Source: Clostridium sp.
GTDB lineage: Bacteria > Bacillota > Clostridia > Clostridiales > Clostridiaceae
DNA: 9,869 nucleotides
Direction of reading: 5' to 3'
Assembly (NCBI GenBank): GCA_018372555.1
Contig: JAHAIU010000099.1
Location: 1 to 9,869 of the forward strand
Shown here in pieces: positions 1 through 6,450 of this stretch (the stretch's first letter is position 1; each line of letters opens with the position of its first letter). A program made the position numbers and the translations under genes. A model generated the notes under the pieces. It saw nothing but the letters and a program-made list of their open reading frames with translations, ran no database searches and was not told where the DNA came from.

Positions 1-238
1 TTCTACATCTGAAGAATTAGTAGCTTACTATAAAGATAAAGGATATGCTGATTTAAAGAAGGATGTTGCTGATGCAATAGTTTCTGAATTAGAGCCAGTT
101 CAAAATAAAGTAAATGAAATTCTTAAGGACAAAAAGGCCCTTGAAGAAATTTATAAGCTAGGTGCTGAAAAGGCTAGCTATGTATCAATGAAAACATTAA
201 GAAAAATGCAAAAGAAGATTGGATTTATTCCAAGATAG
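1..238 (+). CDS. trpS: tryptophan--tRNA ligase, C-terminal 79 codons (5' truncated by window)
   Basis: This is the C-terminal end of tryptophanyl-tRNA synthetase, the class I cytoplasmic enzyme that charges tRNA-Trp. The reading frame opens at base 2 and runs to a TAG at 236-238. The visible part matches the helical C-terminus of bacterial TrpS: a YYKDKGYADLKKDVADAI stretch, then a LEPVQNKVNEIL helix, then GAEKASYVSMKTLRKMQKK and a short GFIPR tail. In the family this corresponds to the region with the 'KGYGDFK', 'KPIQ' and 'GAEKA' blocks and the final 'KTLRKM' helix. The catalytic HIGH and KMSKS motifs lie upstream, outside the window. The gene is followed after two bases by a strong hairpin terminator and is convergent with the glycosyltransferase at 377-1459, so it is functionally unrelated to the rest of the window. 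Confidence 0.9.
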   Translation, partial: STSEELVAYYKDKGYADLKKDVADAIVSELEPVQNKVNEILKDKKALEEIYKLGAEKASYVSMKTLRKMQKKIGFIPR

Positions 239-240
239 GA

Positions 241-275
241 AAAAGGTTGGATGAAATAATTTCATCCAACCTTTT
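241..275. terminator. bidirectional intrinsic terminator between trpS and the GT4 gene
   Basis: A perfect 15-bp stem (arms 241-255 and 261-275) closes a five-base loop. The arms carry a GGTTGGATGAA core flanked by four A-T pairs, so reading either strand gives a GC-containing stem followed by a run of T (four T on the + strand, five on the - strand). It begins two bases after the trpS stop codon and can also end the - strand operon that finishes at 377. Confidence 0.9.
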
Positions 276-316
276 ATATTATTTATTTTTAAAATAATAA
301 ACTTATTATAAATTTA

Positions 317-349
317 TATATTTCTTCTATATATGAAAGTAGAAATATA
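317..349. repeat. AT-rich imperfect inverted repeat in the trpS/GT4 gap
   Basis: Arms 317-325 and 341-349 are perfectly complementary over nine bases; after one mismatch two more pairs (CT/AG) form, leaving a nine-base loop. It lies just past the stop of the - strand glycosyltransferase gene. There is no T-run on either side, so it is not a convincing terminator by itself; it may be a chance AT-rich repeat or an mRNA 3'-end stem. Confidence 0.3.
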
Positions 350-376
350 ATTAGTTTTTCTATTAAATCAAAAATT

Positions 377-1459
377 TTAATTTTTCTTTAAAACTTTCTC
401 ATATATAGATTCAATTTTCTTAAACATGTCTTCTTTCGAAAAGTTTTCTCTAACAAAATCACTTCCCACTCTACCCATAGCCTCTCTCAAATCGCTATCT
501 AGCACCAATTTTTCCAAAGATTTTTCTAATGATTCTACATCCTTAACTTTGCATAATAAAGAACTCTCATTAACTTTAGTAGTTTCATAAAATGCCTTTA
601 TATCAGATACAACTACTGCTGCACCACAAGCCTGAGCTTCTAATACTGAAACACCAAAACTTTCAGATAAAGATGGGAAAGCTGCTATATCTACCTTGTT
701 ATAAAAATCAGCAACTTCTACACTAGTTAATTTACCTAGAAATTCTACTTTATTATTAATATTCATATTTGAAACTAATTTAAGAAGTTCATCTTTTTGA
801 GTCCCTTCGCCTACTATCTTAAGATTAATATCCATATTAGGATATTTCTTAATTAAATTACTAACGGCCTCAATTAAATAATTTATTCCATATATTTTCT
901 CTAAAGACTTAACTATACCAATTGTTAAGCTTTGATTATTTCTAATATTTCTATTAAAAAATACATTAGTATCTATTCCAAATGGTGTAACATAAACTTC
1001 TTTATTAGTATACAACTTTGCTTCTTCCTTCATATAATCTGATGTTGCTAATATAGTATTAGCTTTTTTAAAATTAAATTTAATAATATTTTTTTGTATA
1101 AATCCTTCTTTTGGAAATAGTAAAATATCACTTCCCCATAATGAGATAATATAAGGCTTATAATTACATAAAGCTCCAAAAAGACCATAGCTTGATGCAT
1201 AATGAGCATGTAAAATATCTGGTTTTATATCATTTACTATTTTTTTTATGTTACTAATTCTTTTTAAATAAGATAGCTTATTAAAACTTTTTTCTTTTTT
1301 AGATAAACTTTCACTAAACTCCAAAGAGTGCACCTTTACTCCATCAAAACTTCCATTACTTATTGAAATAACATGTACATCATATCCATTTCCCACAAAA
1401 TATTTACACCAATTTTGTGTATGATAACTATTTATATCTGCTAAAAAACAAATTTTCAT
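377..1459 (-). CDS. GT4-family (GT-B fold) glycosyltransferase
   Basis: A 360-residue retaining glycosyltransferase of the GT4 (Glycos_transf_1) type, likely cytoplasmic and acting on a lipid-linked or surface-glycan acceptor with a nucleotide-sugar donor. The N-terminal Rossmann domain starts MKICFLADINSYHTQNW and contains the 'KPDILHAHYASSYG' and 'ISLWGSD' blocks (residues 79-111), typical of the acceptor side. The C-terminal donor domain shows 'GIVKSLEKIYGINYLIEA' (181-198), 'VEFLGKL' (238-244) and the diagnostic EX7E motif in SESFGVSVLEAQACG (E266 and E274). The length is normal for the family. It starts at ATG 1459, with a GAAGGG ribosome binding site about eight bases upstream. It is the last gene of its operon, 24 bases after the nucleotidyltransferase gene. 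The sugar and acceptor cannot be read from the sequence; its position suggests it works with the proposed head-group activation pathway. Confidence 0.85.
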   Translation of the reverse strand: MKICFLADINSYHTQNWCKYFVGNGYDVHVISISNGSFDGVKVHSLEFSESLSKKEKSFNKLSYLKRISNIKKIVNDIKPDILHAHYASSYGLFGALCNYKPYIISLWGSDILLFPKEGFIQKNIIKFNFKKANTILATSDYMKEEAKLYTNKEVYVTPFGIDTNVFFNRNIRNNQSLTIGIVKSLEKIYGINYLIEAVSNLIKKYPNMDINLKIVGEGTQKDELLKLVSNMNINNKVEFLGKLTSVEVADFYNKVDIAAFPSLSESFGVSVLEAQACGAAVVVSDIKAFYETTKVNESSLLCKVKDVESLEKSLEKLVLDSDLREAMGRVGSDFVRENFSKEDMFKKIESIYEKVLKKN

Positions 1460-1483
1460 AATAATGTTCCCTTCTATATATAA

Positions 1484-2446
1484 CTAACAATATGTAATAA
1501 ATTTTTTCTTTGCTTTCTCATATTGAGACATATTATCTATTTCTCCCCATATTAAATCATTTATCTTAACATATCCTATATCATATTTTCTTGATACATC
1601 TAATAAAATATATTCATAATTAACTAACCTATTTTCGTTTAGTTCAAACTCTCTTAACATTAGATTAAATAAGTTAAATGATATTTTGGTTAAACCTATT
1701 AATTCCCCATCAACTCTATTAAATTGATGAATATCTTTTGATATTTTGTAAACATAATTGTTTCGTATTTCAACAAAAGCCTCATCACCTATACCACTTA
1801 ATTCAGTTATAAGAACGCAATCTCTGCTGTCTGCTTCTAATACTGCATTTAAAGCCTTCTCCTCAAATAACAAATCACTTTCTATTAATAAGAAATCATT
1901 TTTAACCACTTCTTTTATTATAGACAATGATTTCATTGTTCCACTTGTTTCATATTCATCATTGTATACAAAATTTATATTATCATAATTGGATAAAATA
2001 TCTATTAATATATTACTCTTATACCCGACTATAACAACAATGTTTTCTATTCCTGCTGACTTTAGCATTTTTACAGTTCTTTCTATTATTGAGCATTCTC
2101 CTATCATTAATGAACTAGTAGGTGTATTGAAATCTTTTTGCCTTCCAGCTGCAAGTATTACAGCATAATTAACATCTCCACCTATATCATTTTCTTCATT
2201 AATACTAATCCTAGTTTCCATAGCTATATCTAATCCATCTACTAGTACACTTTCACCTAATTCAGTGATTTCATATTTTACTTTTTTTCCCTCTAACAAT
2301 TTATTAATATATCCTAAATCACTGTATTCTTTTAATAATGAATTAACTTTCCCTAAAGAAACGCTGACCTTTCTAGCTAACTCTCTCTGAGTAACTTGAT
2401 TATTATTTTTTATCTCTCTTAATATTTTAAAATTCGTATCTAGCAT
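1484..2446 (-). CDS. winged-helix / LicC-PntC-like nucleotidyltransferase fusion (probable AEP cytidylyltransferase)
   Basis: A 320-residue protein. Residues about 2-65 form a MarR/Lrp-like winged helix (TQRELARKVSVSLGKVNSLL followed by a KKVKYEITELGE wing). Residues about 94-320 are a Rossmann-like NTP transferase. Its motifs resemble phosphocholine cytidylyltransferase LicC and, more closely from memory, the AEP cytidylyltransferase PntC: DEYETSGTMKSL (163-174), FLLIESDLLFE (185-195) with metal ligand D191, DGELIGLTKIS (246-256) and LIWGEIDN (298-305) with D304. The expected reaction is CTP plus AEP (or phosphocholine/phosphoethanolamine) giving the CMP derivative. The usual G-x-G-x-R...PK loop is altered to LAAGRQKDFNTPTSSLMIGE (98-117), so activity is not certain. 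The start at 2446 is preferred over an in-frame ATG at 2461, because the ribosome binding site lies between them. It follows AEP-type transporter genes and precedes a GT4 gene by 24 bases. The function class is well supported; the substrate is inferred. Confidence 0.75.
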   Translation of the reverse strand: MLDTNFKILREIKNNNQVTQRELARKVSVSLGKVNSLLKEYSDLGYINKLLEGKKVKYEITELGESVLVDGLDIAMETRISINEENDIGGDVNYAVILAAGRQKDFNTPTSSLMIGECSIIERTVKMLKSAGIENIVVIVGYKSNILIDILSNYDNINFVYNDEYETSGTMKSLSIIKEVVKNDFLLIESDLLFEEKALNAVLEADSRDCVLITELSGIGDEAFVEIRNNYVYKISKDIHQFNRVDGELIGLTKISFNLFNLMLREFELNENRLVNYEYILLDVSRKYDIGYVKINDLIWGEIDNMSQYEKAKKKFITYC

Positions 2447-2450
2447 TATA

Positions 2451-2457
2451 CTCCTCC
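2451..2457 (-). promoter_or_regulatory. ribosome binding site that fixes the nucleotidyltransferase start
   Basis: On the - strand this reads GGAGGAG, four bases before the ATG at 2446-2444 (six from the GGAGG core). The upstream in-frame ATG at 2461 would place this near-perfect Shine-Dalgarno inside the coding region as codons 2-4, so the shorter start is much more likely. Confidence 0.85.
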
Positions 2458-2463
2458 ACAAAA

Positions 2464-2490
2464 AATAGAGTTAACAAAGTTAACTCTATT
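2464..2490. promoter_or_regulatory. perfect 12-bp inverted repeat: candidate operator and/or attenuator hairpin
   Basis: Arms 2464-2475 and 2479-2490 are fully complementary around a three-base centre; the core is AGAGTTAAC-N3-GTTAACTCT. It fills the 47-base gap between the permease stop (2494) and the winged-helix gene. Its upstream arm overlaps the last three bases of a consensus -10 hexamer (2488-2493), and the predicted start point (about 2481) falls inside it, the classic place for a repressor site. In the transcript the same sequence forms a stem followed by six U, so it could also act as a weak terminator or attenuator in readthrough RNA from the transporter genes. I did not find a second copy of this site in the window. 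Confidence 0.65.
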
Positions 2491-2516
2491 ATATCATATA
2501 GAAGTATTCAATTCAG
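2488..2516 (-). promoter_or_regulatory. internal extended -10 promoter for the winged-helix/GT4 genes
   Basis: On the - strand TATAAT at 2493-2488 is preceded by TGA (2496-2494), giving a perfect TG-n-TATAAT extended -10; this TGA is also the permease stop codon. A 17-base spacer leads to a weak -35, CTGAAT (2516-2511). The predicted transcript starts near 2481, leaving a leader of about 35 bases. Confidence 0.6.
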
Positions 2517-4164
2517 ATTTAACCTTTCTATTTTTTAAGAAAACTGAAAGTTTATCAAATATTAATCTAAAAATAATATTTGTAAATACTATCATTACAG
2601 CAACTGCTGAAGCCCCTGCTATCTCACCAATATCAACTTGATTGATCATTGAAATTGTTGCAAGCCTAGTATAAGGGAAGTATAAAAATACTACAGCTGA
2701 AACAGTCATCATTGAGTTAACAAAATAATATGCAAAGGACTCTAAAATCGCTGGCATACTTATAGGTATGATAACTTTTTTAATAACAACATACCACGGC
2801 ATACCTAATGTCTCAGATATATTTTCATACTCTTTATCTATTTTCTTTAACTCATTTGAAATTGTTAAAAATGGATTAGATAAAAAGTGGATTATATTCG
2901 CTACTATTAATATAGTAAAGGTTCCATAAATAAAATTAAGTGGATTAGCCCCCTTGTTAAAGAAGAACATAAATGAAATACCTATAGTCAAACCTGGTAT
3001 AGCATTAGGCAATATAGATAAGAAATAAATTATCTTACTTATCATCCTATCTCTTGTACTTCTTTCAGCTATATATGCAGCTATAAATGCAATAATAGTT
3101 CCTAGTATTGCTGTCATAATAGCTACAAATATACTATTACCAAATATCTTTATTCCACTTATACCCATAAAGGTGAAGTTAAACCATTTAGTTGTTAGTG
3201 TTAAATCATAAGGCCAACTAGTAAATATAGATGATAATAATATAGTTCCAAAAATAATTATAATAATTGCTGCTATTATAGCATTAACTATAGTAAAGAT
3301 AACATCTCTATTTAAATTTTTGATTTCCTTAACTGGTACTGATTTAGAATCCACTACACTAACATTTTTCTTACTTAAGTAGAAATCTACAATAAATGCT
3401 AATACTGCTGGAAGTATTAATACGACACCTACAACAGCTCCCATTTCTAAATCTTGCTGTCCAAGCATCTTTTTATATACTTCTGTTGCCAAAACAGGAT
3501 AATTTCCTCCCACTATTTTAGGAGCTCCAAAATCAGTAAATGCCATTGTAAATGCTGAGAAAAATGCTGTTATTAAACTAAACTTAACACTTGGTAATGT
3601 TATAGTCATAAACTGCCTATATTTGCTTGTCCCCATAATATTAGCAGCTTCATACAATCTATTATCAACATTTTTGAGCCCTAAAGAAAACATTAAATAT
3701 ACTGTTGGGAAAATATATATTATTTCAGAAATAATAATTCCCCACATACCATAAATACTAAAATCTAATGAAAATGCATTTGTTAGTATTCCTTTATTTC
3801 CAAATAAATATATTAGTGCTATACCATGAGTCATAGTAGGAGCAAACAATGGAAGCAATGCTGTCCAATGAAATATCCCCTTGAATTTAATATTACTTCT
3901 ATTAACTCCATAAGCATATACAAATGCTAACACAATACTTATAACTGTAGCTATAGTTGAAACTAATATACTATTTCTTAATGATATTTTAAATCCCTTA
4001 CTAAATAGATAACTTCTAAAATTATCCATTCCAACAAATTCACCATTAAAATTTTGAAAAGCTCTCATAAATAATACCGAAATTGGTAATAATAAGAATA
4101 TTGTTAAAAATACTAATATAATTATCTTTATTATTTTTTTCTGTATATTACTATTAGCCTGCAT
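2494..4164 (-). CDS. AEP-type ABC transporter, fused two-domain permease (PhnU2-like)
   Basis: A 556-residue inner-membrane protein with two binding-protein-dependent permease domains in tandem, so one polypeptide supplies both membrane halves, as in the PhnU2 (putative AEP) and FbpB-like (iron) families. The N-terminal half has a signal-anchor helix near 12-34, several hydrophobic segments, and the EAA loop that contacts the ATPase at EAANIMGTSKYRQFMTITLP (172-191). After a polar linker near 263-286 the second half repeats the pattern, with its EAA-like loop at ENISETLGMPWYVVIKKVIIP (starting at 447). The length is normal for the fused family. It overlaps the ATPase gene by 11 bases, indicating translational coupling. 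The ATG at 4164 has an AGAGG ribosome binding site nine bases upstream, within the ATPase gene. Substrate preference comes from the partner binding protein; an iron-type system is the main alternative. Confidence 0.85.
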   Translation of the reverse strand: MQANSNIQKKIIKIIILVFLTIFLLLPISVLFMRAFQNFNGEFVGMDNFRSYLFSKGFKISLRNSILVSTIATVISIVLAFVYAYGVNRSNIKFKGIFHWTALLPLFAPTMTHGIALIYLFGNKGILTNAFSLDFSIYGMWGIIISEIIYIFPTVYLMFSLGLKNVDNRLYEAANIMGTSKYRQFMTITLPSVKFSLITAFFSAFTMAFTDFGAPKIVGGNYPVLATEVYKKMLGQQDLEMGAVVGVVLILPAVLAFIVDFYLSKKNVSVVDSKSVPVKEIKNLNRDVIFTIVNAIIAAIIIIIFGTILLSSIFTSWPYDLTLTTKWFNFTFMGISGIKIFGNSIFVAIMTAILGTIIAFIAAYIAERSTRDRMISKIIYFLSILPNAIPGLTIGISFMFFFNKGANPLNFIYGTFTILIVANIIHFLSNPFLTISNELKKIDKEYENISETLGMPWYVVIKKVIIPISMPAILESFAYYFVNSMMTVSAVVFLYFPYTRLATISMINQVDIGEIAGASAVAVMIVFTNIIFRLIFDKLSVFLKNRKVKSELNTSI

Positions 4165-5146
4165 GAACAGCTACCTCTTCTTCAATTGTATTTTCTCTAA
4201 ATCTTAAGTTTATATATACTCTAGAGCCTTTTTCTATTTTATAATTTACTACTTCTTTCCACTGGCAATCTAAAAATATAAATCCTTCTTCACTTTCTAC
4301 AACAAGCCTATATATATTCCCTCTAAACTCTATATCTTTTACTCTAGCTTCAATATATCCATCTTTGGGAAATATTGAAAAATCAATACATTCTGGTCTT
4401 ACAAAAAAAGTCTTCTTTTCATCCTGTATGCAGTTTATTTTACCTACAAAATCTGCTGTAAAATGATTTTTAGGGCTATAATAAATTTCTTTAGGAGTAC
4501 CCTCTTGCATTATATTTCCGCTATTAAACACTATTATTCTATCAGAAATTATTATTGCTTCTTCTTGATCATGAGTAACCATTATAGTTGTAATATTTAA
4601 CTTCCTTTGAAGAGATTTTATTTCATCTCTAAGATTCTCTCTAACCTTAGCATCTAATGCTGATAAAGGCTCATCTAGTAATAATATATCTGGTTTTAAT
4701 ACTAAAGACCTTGCTAAAGCAACTCTCTGTTGTTGTCCACCTGATATTTCAAAGGGATATTTAGAAATACATTGCTCCAATCCAACTAAATCAACCATAT
4801 TCTTTACTGCTTCATCAATTTCTTTTTTAGATAGCTTTTTATTTTTTAATCCATAAGCTACATTCTCATATACATTTAAATTAGGAAAAAGTGCATAGTT
4901 TTGAAAAACAATTCCTACCTTTCTCTTAGATGGATCCAACTTTGATACATCTTTACCATCTATGATTATTTGCCCATTATCTTGATTTTCTAATCCTGCA
5001 ATAATTCTTAGCAAAGTAGTTTTTCCACAGCCACTAGGTCCTAAGAATGATATAAATTCTCCTTTATTAATACTTATATCTATACCATTTAATACATTAA
5101 GCTTATTAAATTTTTTACTTATATTTTTTATTTCTAAATAGCTCAT
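4154..5146 (-). CDS. AEP-type ABC transporter ATP-binding protein (PhnT2-like)
   Basis: A 330-residue ATPase that drives solute import through the neighbouring permease. All nucleotide-binding motifs are intact: Walker A GPSGCGKT (36-43), Q-loop glutamine at 82 in VFQNYALFPN, ABC signature SGGQQQR (135-141), Walker B ILLLDEP (154-160) with D158 and catalytic E159, D-loop SALD (162-165) and switch histidine H192. Residues after about 240 form a C-terminal TOBE-like beta domain with 'FFVRPECIDF' (247-256), usual for the spermidine/iron/AEP (MOI-type) branch. Its stop overlaps the permease start by 11 bases, and its ATG shares an A with the TAA of the binding-protein gene (TAATG), so all three are likely translated together. 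The family assignment as AEP importer rests on the binding protein and fused permease; the ATPase alone would not distinguish it. Confidence 0.87.
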   Translation of the reverse strand: MSYLEIKNISKKFNKLNVLNGIDISINKGEFISFLGPSGCGKTTLLRIIAGLENQDNGQIIIDGKDVSKLDPSKRKVGIVFQNYALFPNLNVYENVAYGLKNKKLSKKEIDEAVKNMVDLVGLEQCISKYPFEISGGQQQRVALARSLVLKPDILLLDEPLSALDAKVRENLRDEIKSLQRKLNITTIMVTHDQEEAIIISDRIIVFNSGNIMQEGTPKEIYYSPKNHFTADFVGKINCIQDEKKTFFVRPECIDFSIFPKDGYIEARVKDIEFRGNIYRLVVESEEGFIFLDCQWKEVVNYKIEKGSRVYINLRFRENTIEEEVAVHAG

Positions 5147-6168
5147 TATTCACCAACTCCATACTTTTCTTCCCATTTATTAACTACTTCTTTTCTATTA
5201 TCAGATTGCCATTGCAAATCATTATTTATAATCTTATCTTTTACATTTTTATATTCTTCTTTTACTAAGCTATCATCTTTAAAAGTAATTAAACTTCTGC
5301 TACTTGAATATAATCTCATAGCTTCTTCCGATAAAGACCATTCATAAAATGTTATAGCATCGTCTTTTATATTCTTTTTATTAACTAATGCACTAATTTC
5401 AACATCCCAACCTGACCCTTCTTCTGGGAAAATCGTCTTTATTTGTGGATTATCCTTTTCCATTTTAATTGGTAAAAAGTCCATACCAATACCTATACAA
5501 TATTCACCAGTTGCTGTTTGCTTTGTTGGCGCACTACCTGAATGAGAATACTGACCTATATTTTTATCTAACTTATCTAAGTAATCCCAAGCCTTCTCTT
5601 CACCCATTATTTGTATTAATGAGGAAATAATCGAATATCCAGTACCTGAAGATAAAGGATTAGGCATTATAATTAATCCCTTATATTTTTCATCTAATAA
5701 ATCTTCATATGATTTTGGAATAGGTAATCCCTTATTTTCAAGTTCCTTAACATTTACAGTAAAAGCAATTGTAGTTATTGAAATCCCCATCCATTGAGGT
5801 TCCTTATTTTTAGTATCATAATATCTATTATCAAATTCTTCTATATTAGATGGCTTGTACTCTTTATATAAACCACTATCACCTAAAAACAAAATATTAC
5901 TTGAGTTTATTCCCCAAACTACATCAGCTATAGGATTATCTTTTTCAATCATTAGTTTTGAAGAAATAACTCCTGTTGAATCCCTAATTATATTAACTTT
6001 TATATCTGGATACTTTTCGTTAAATTTACTTATGTATTCCTCTACTAAATCTTCTTCTAAACCTGTATATATATTAATTACATCATCATTTTTTTTATTA
6101 AAACATGATGTCAAAGTTATCATTAATATTGAAATAACACAAAGAGCTAAATATTTTCTTTTTCTCAT
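5146..6168 (-). CDS. AEP-type ABC transporter substrate-binding lipoprotein (PhnS2-like)
   Basis: A 340-residue extracytoplasmic receptor. A basic N-terminus and hydrophobic core lead to the lipobox LTSC (19-22), so C22 should be lipidated and the protein anchored on the outer face of the membrane. The mature part is a type II (FbpA-like) binding fold: INIYTGLEEDLVEEYISKF (31-49), RDSTGVISSKL (62-72), IADVVWGIN (80-88), IIMPNPLSSGTGYSI (166-180), HSGSAPTKQTATGEYCIGIG (209-228) and FPEEGSGWDVE (247-257). The 'RDSTG', 'MPNPxSSGTG' and 'HSGSxPxKQ' blocks match what I remember of the PhnS2 putative AEP-binding family, whereas iron-binding FbpA proteins carry paired tyrosines in the C-terminal lobe that I do not see here. 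It is the first gene of the operon, preceded by a good promoter, and its ATG at 6168 has an AGAGAGG ribosome binding site seven bases upstream. Confidence 0.85.
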   Translation of the reverse strand: MRKRKYLALCVISILMITLTSCFNKKNDDVINIYTGLEEDLVEEYISKFNEKYPDIKVNIIRDSTGVISSKLMIEKDNPIADVVWGINSSNILFLGDSGLYKEYKPSNIEEFDNRYYDTKNKEPQWMGISITTIAFTVNVKELENKGLPIPKSYEDLLDEKYKGLIIMPNPLSSGTGYSIISSLIQIMGEEKAWDYLDKLDKNIGQYSHSGSAPTKQTATGEYCIGIGMDFLPIKMEKDNPQIKTIFPEEGSGWDVEISALVNKKNIKDDAITFYEWSLSEEAMRLYSSSRSLITFKDDSLVKEEYKNVKDKIINNDLQWQSDNRKEVVNKWEEKYGVGE

Positions 6169-6266
6169 TCTAATTCCTCTCTAACTGCTTAATTCTTAAT
6201 ATAACTACATTTAAGAAAATAAACTATATAATAAATTAACCTATTCTCCACTATGGTTTTTACATA

Positions 6267-6301
6267 CAATATCTACTGTTCATTTTTTGAACACGATATT
6301 G
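6267..6301. promoter_or_regulatory. interrupted palindrome over the transporter start point: candidate operator or 5' mRNA stem
   Basis: Two nested perfect inverted repeats share one axis: outer arms CAATATC (6267-6273) and GATATTG (6295-6301), inner arms TGTTCA (6277-6282) and TGAACA (6288-6293), around a TTTTT centre. The joints are uneven (three bases on one side, one on the other). It starts just downstream of the -10 box and covers the predicted +1 to about +30. This placement fits a repressor site, and the RNA could form a 5' stem. The sequence differs from the repeat at 2464-2490, so a different regulator is implied. Confidence 0.5.
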
Positions 6302-6303
6302 TT

Positions 6304-6332
6304 AATATAGCATATACTATAAAAAGTTTCAA
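6304..6332 (-). promoter_or_regulatory. promoter of the AEP-type transporter operon
   Basis: On the - strand: TTGAAA (6332-6327), a 17-base spacer, then TATATT (6309-6304), with TG one base before the -10 (extended -10). The predicted start is near 6297, giving a leader of about 130 bases to the ATG at 6168. That leader also holds a 7-bp AT-rich inverted repeat (6193-6199/6211-6217); I recognise no known riboswitch in it. The -35 lies about 27 bases past the galU terminators. Confidence 0.7.
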
Positions 6333-6358
6333 TATACTTCTTTAAATAGTTATAAATA

Positions 6359-6394
6359 AAAAGGGTGAAAACCTTAATAAGTCTTCACCCTTTT
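6359..6394. terminator. second of two tandem terminators downstream of galU
   Basis: An 11-bp perfect stem (6359-6369 and 6384-6394; GGGTGAA core) closes a 14-base loop that can form a small inner CTT/AAG stem. On the - strand it is followed by a T-rich tail, so it can back up the galU terminator. It sits just upstream of the transporter -35 box and would insulate that promoter. Confidence 0.75.
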
Positions 6395-6398
6395 AAAC

Positions 6399-6450
6399 AA
6401 TAAAAGCTATGGAGAAGTAAATTAAGTTTTACTTCTCCATAGCTTTTATT
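6399..6450. terminator. galU terminator, 23-bp perfect hairpin
   Basis: Arms 6399-6421 and 6428-6450 are perfectly complementary over 23 bp around a six-base loop; the GC-richest part is AGCTATGGAGAAGT. The galU stop codon (6448-6446) lies at the base of the stem. On the - strand the stem ends in CTTTTATT, which provides the U-tract. Together with the hairpin at 6359-6394 it forms a tandem pair. Confidence 0.85.

Noticed and set aside
1758..1988. Short + strand open frame inside the nucleotidyltransferase gene, and similar ones elsewhere (5855-6184, 6484-6693, 7813-8031, 8482-8742)
   Set aside because: They lie antisense to well-supported genes, lack convincing ribosome binding sites and have low-complexity translations.
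2447..2461. Upstream ATG start for the winged-helix/nucleotidyltransferase gene
   Set aside because: The five extra codons are made of the Shine-Dalgarno sequence itself, so translation almost certainly starts at 2446.
2494..6168. Iron(III) FbpABC-type importer
   Set aside because: The fused permease fits both families, but the binding protein has the DSTG, MPNPxSSGTG and HSGSxPxKQ blocks of the AEP-binding family and I do not see the paired tyrosines of FbpA. Kept as the main alternative.
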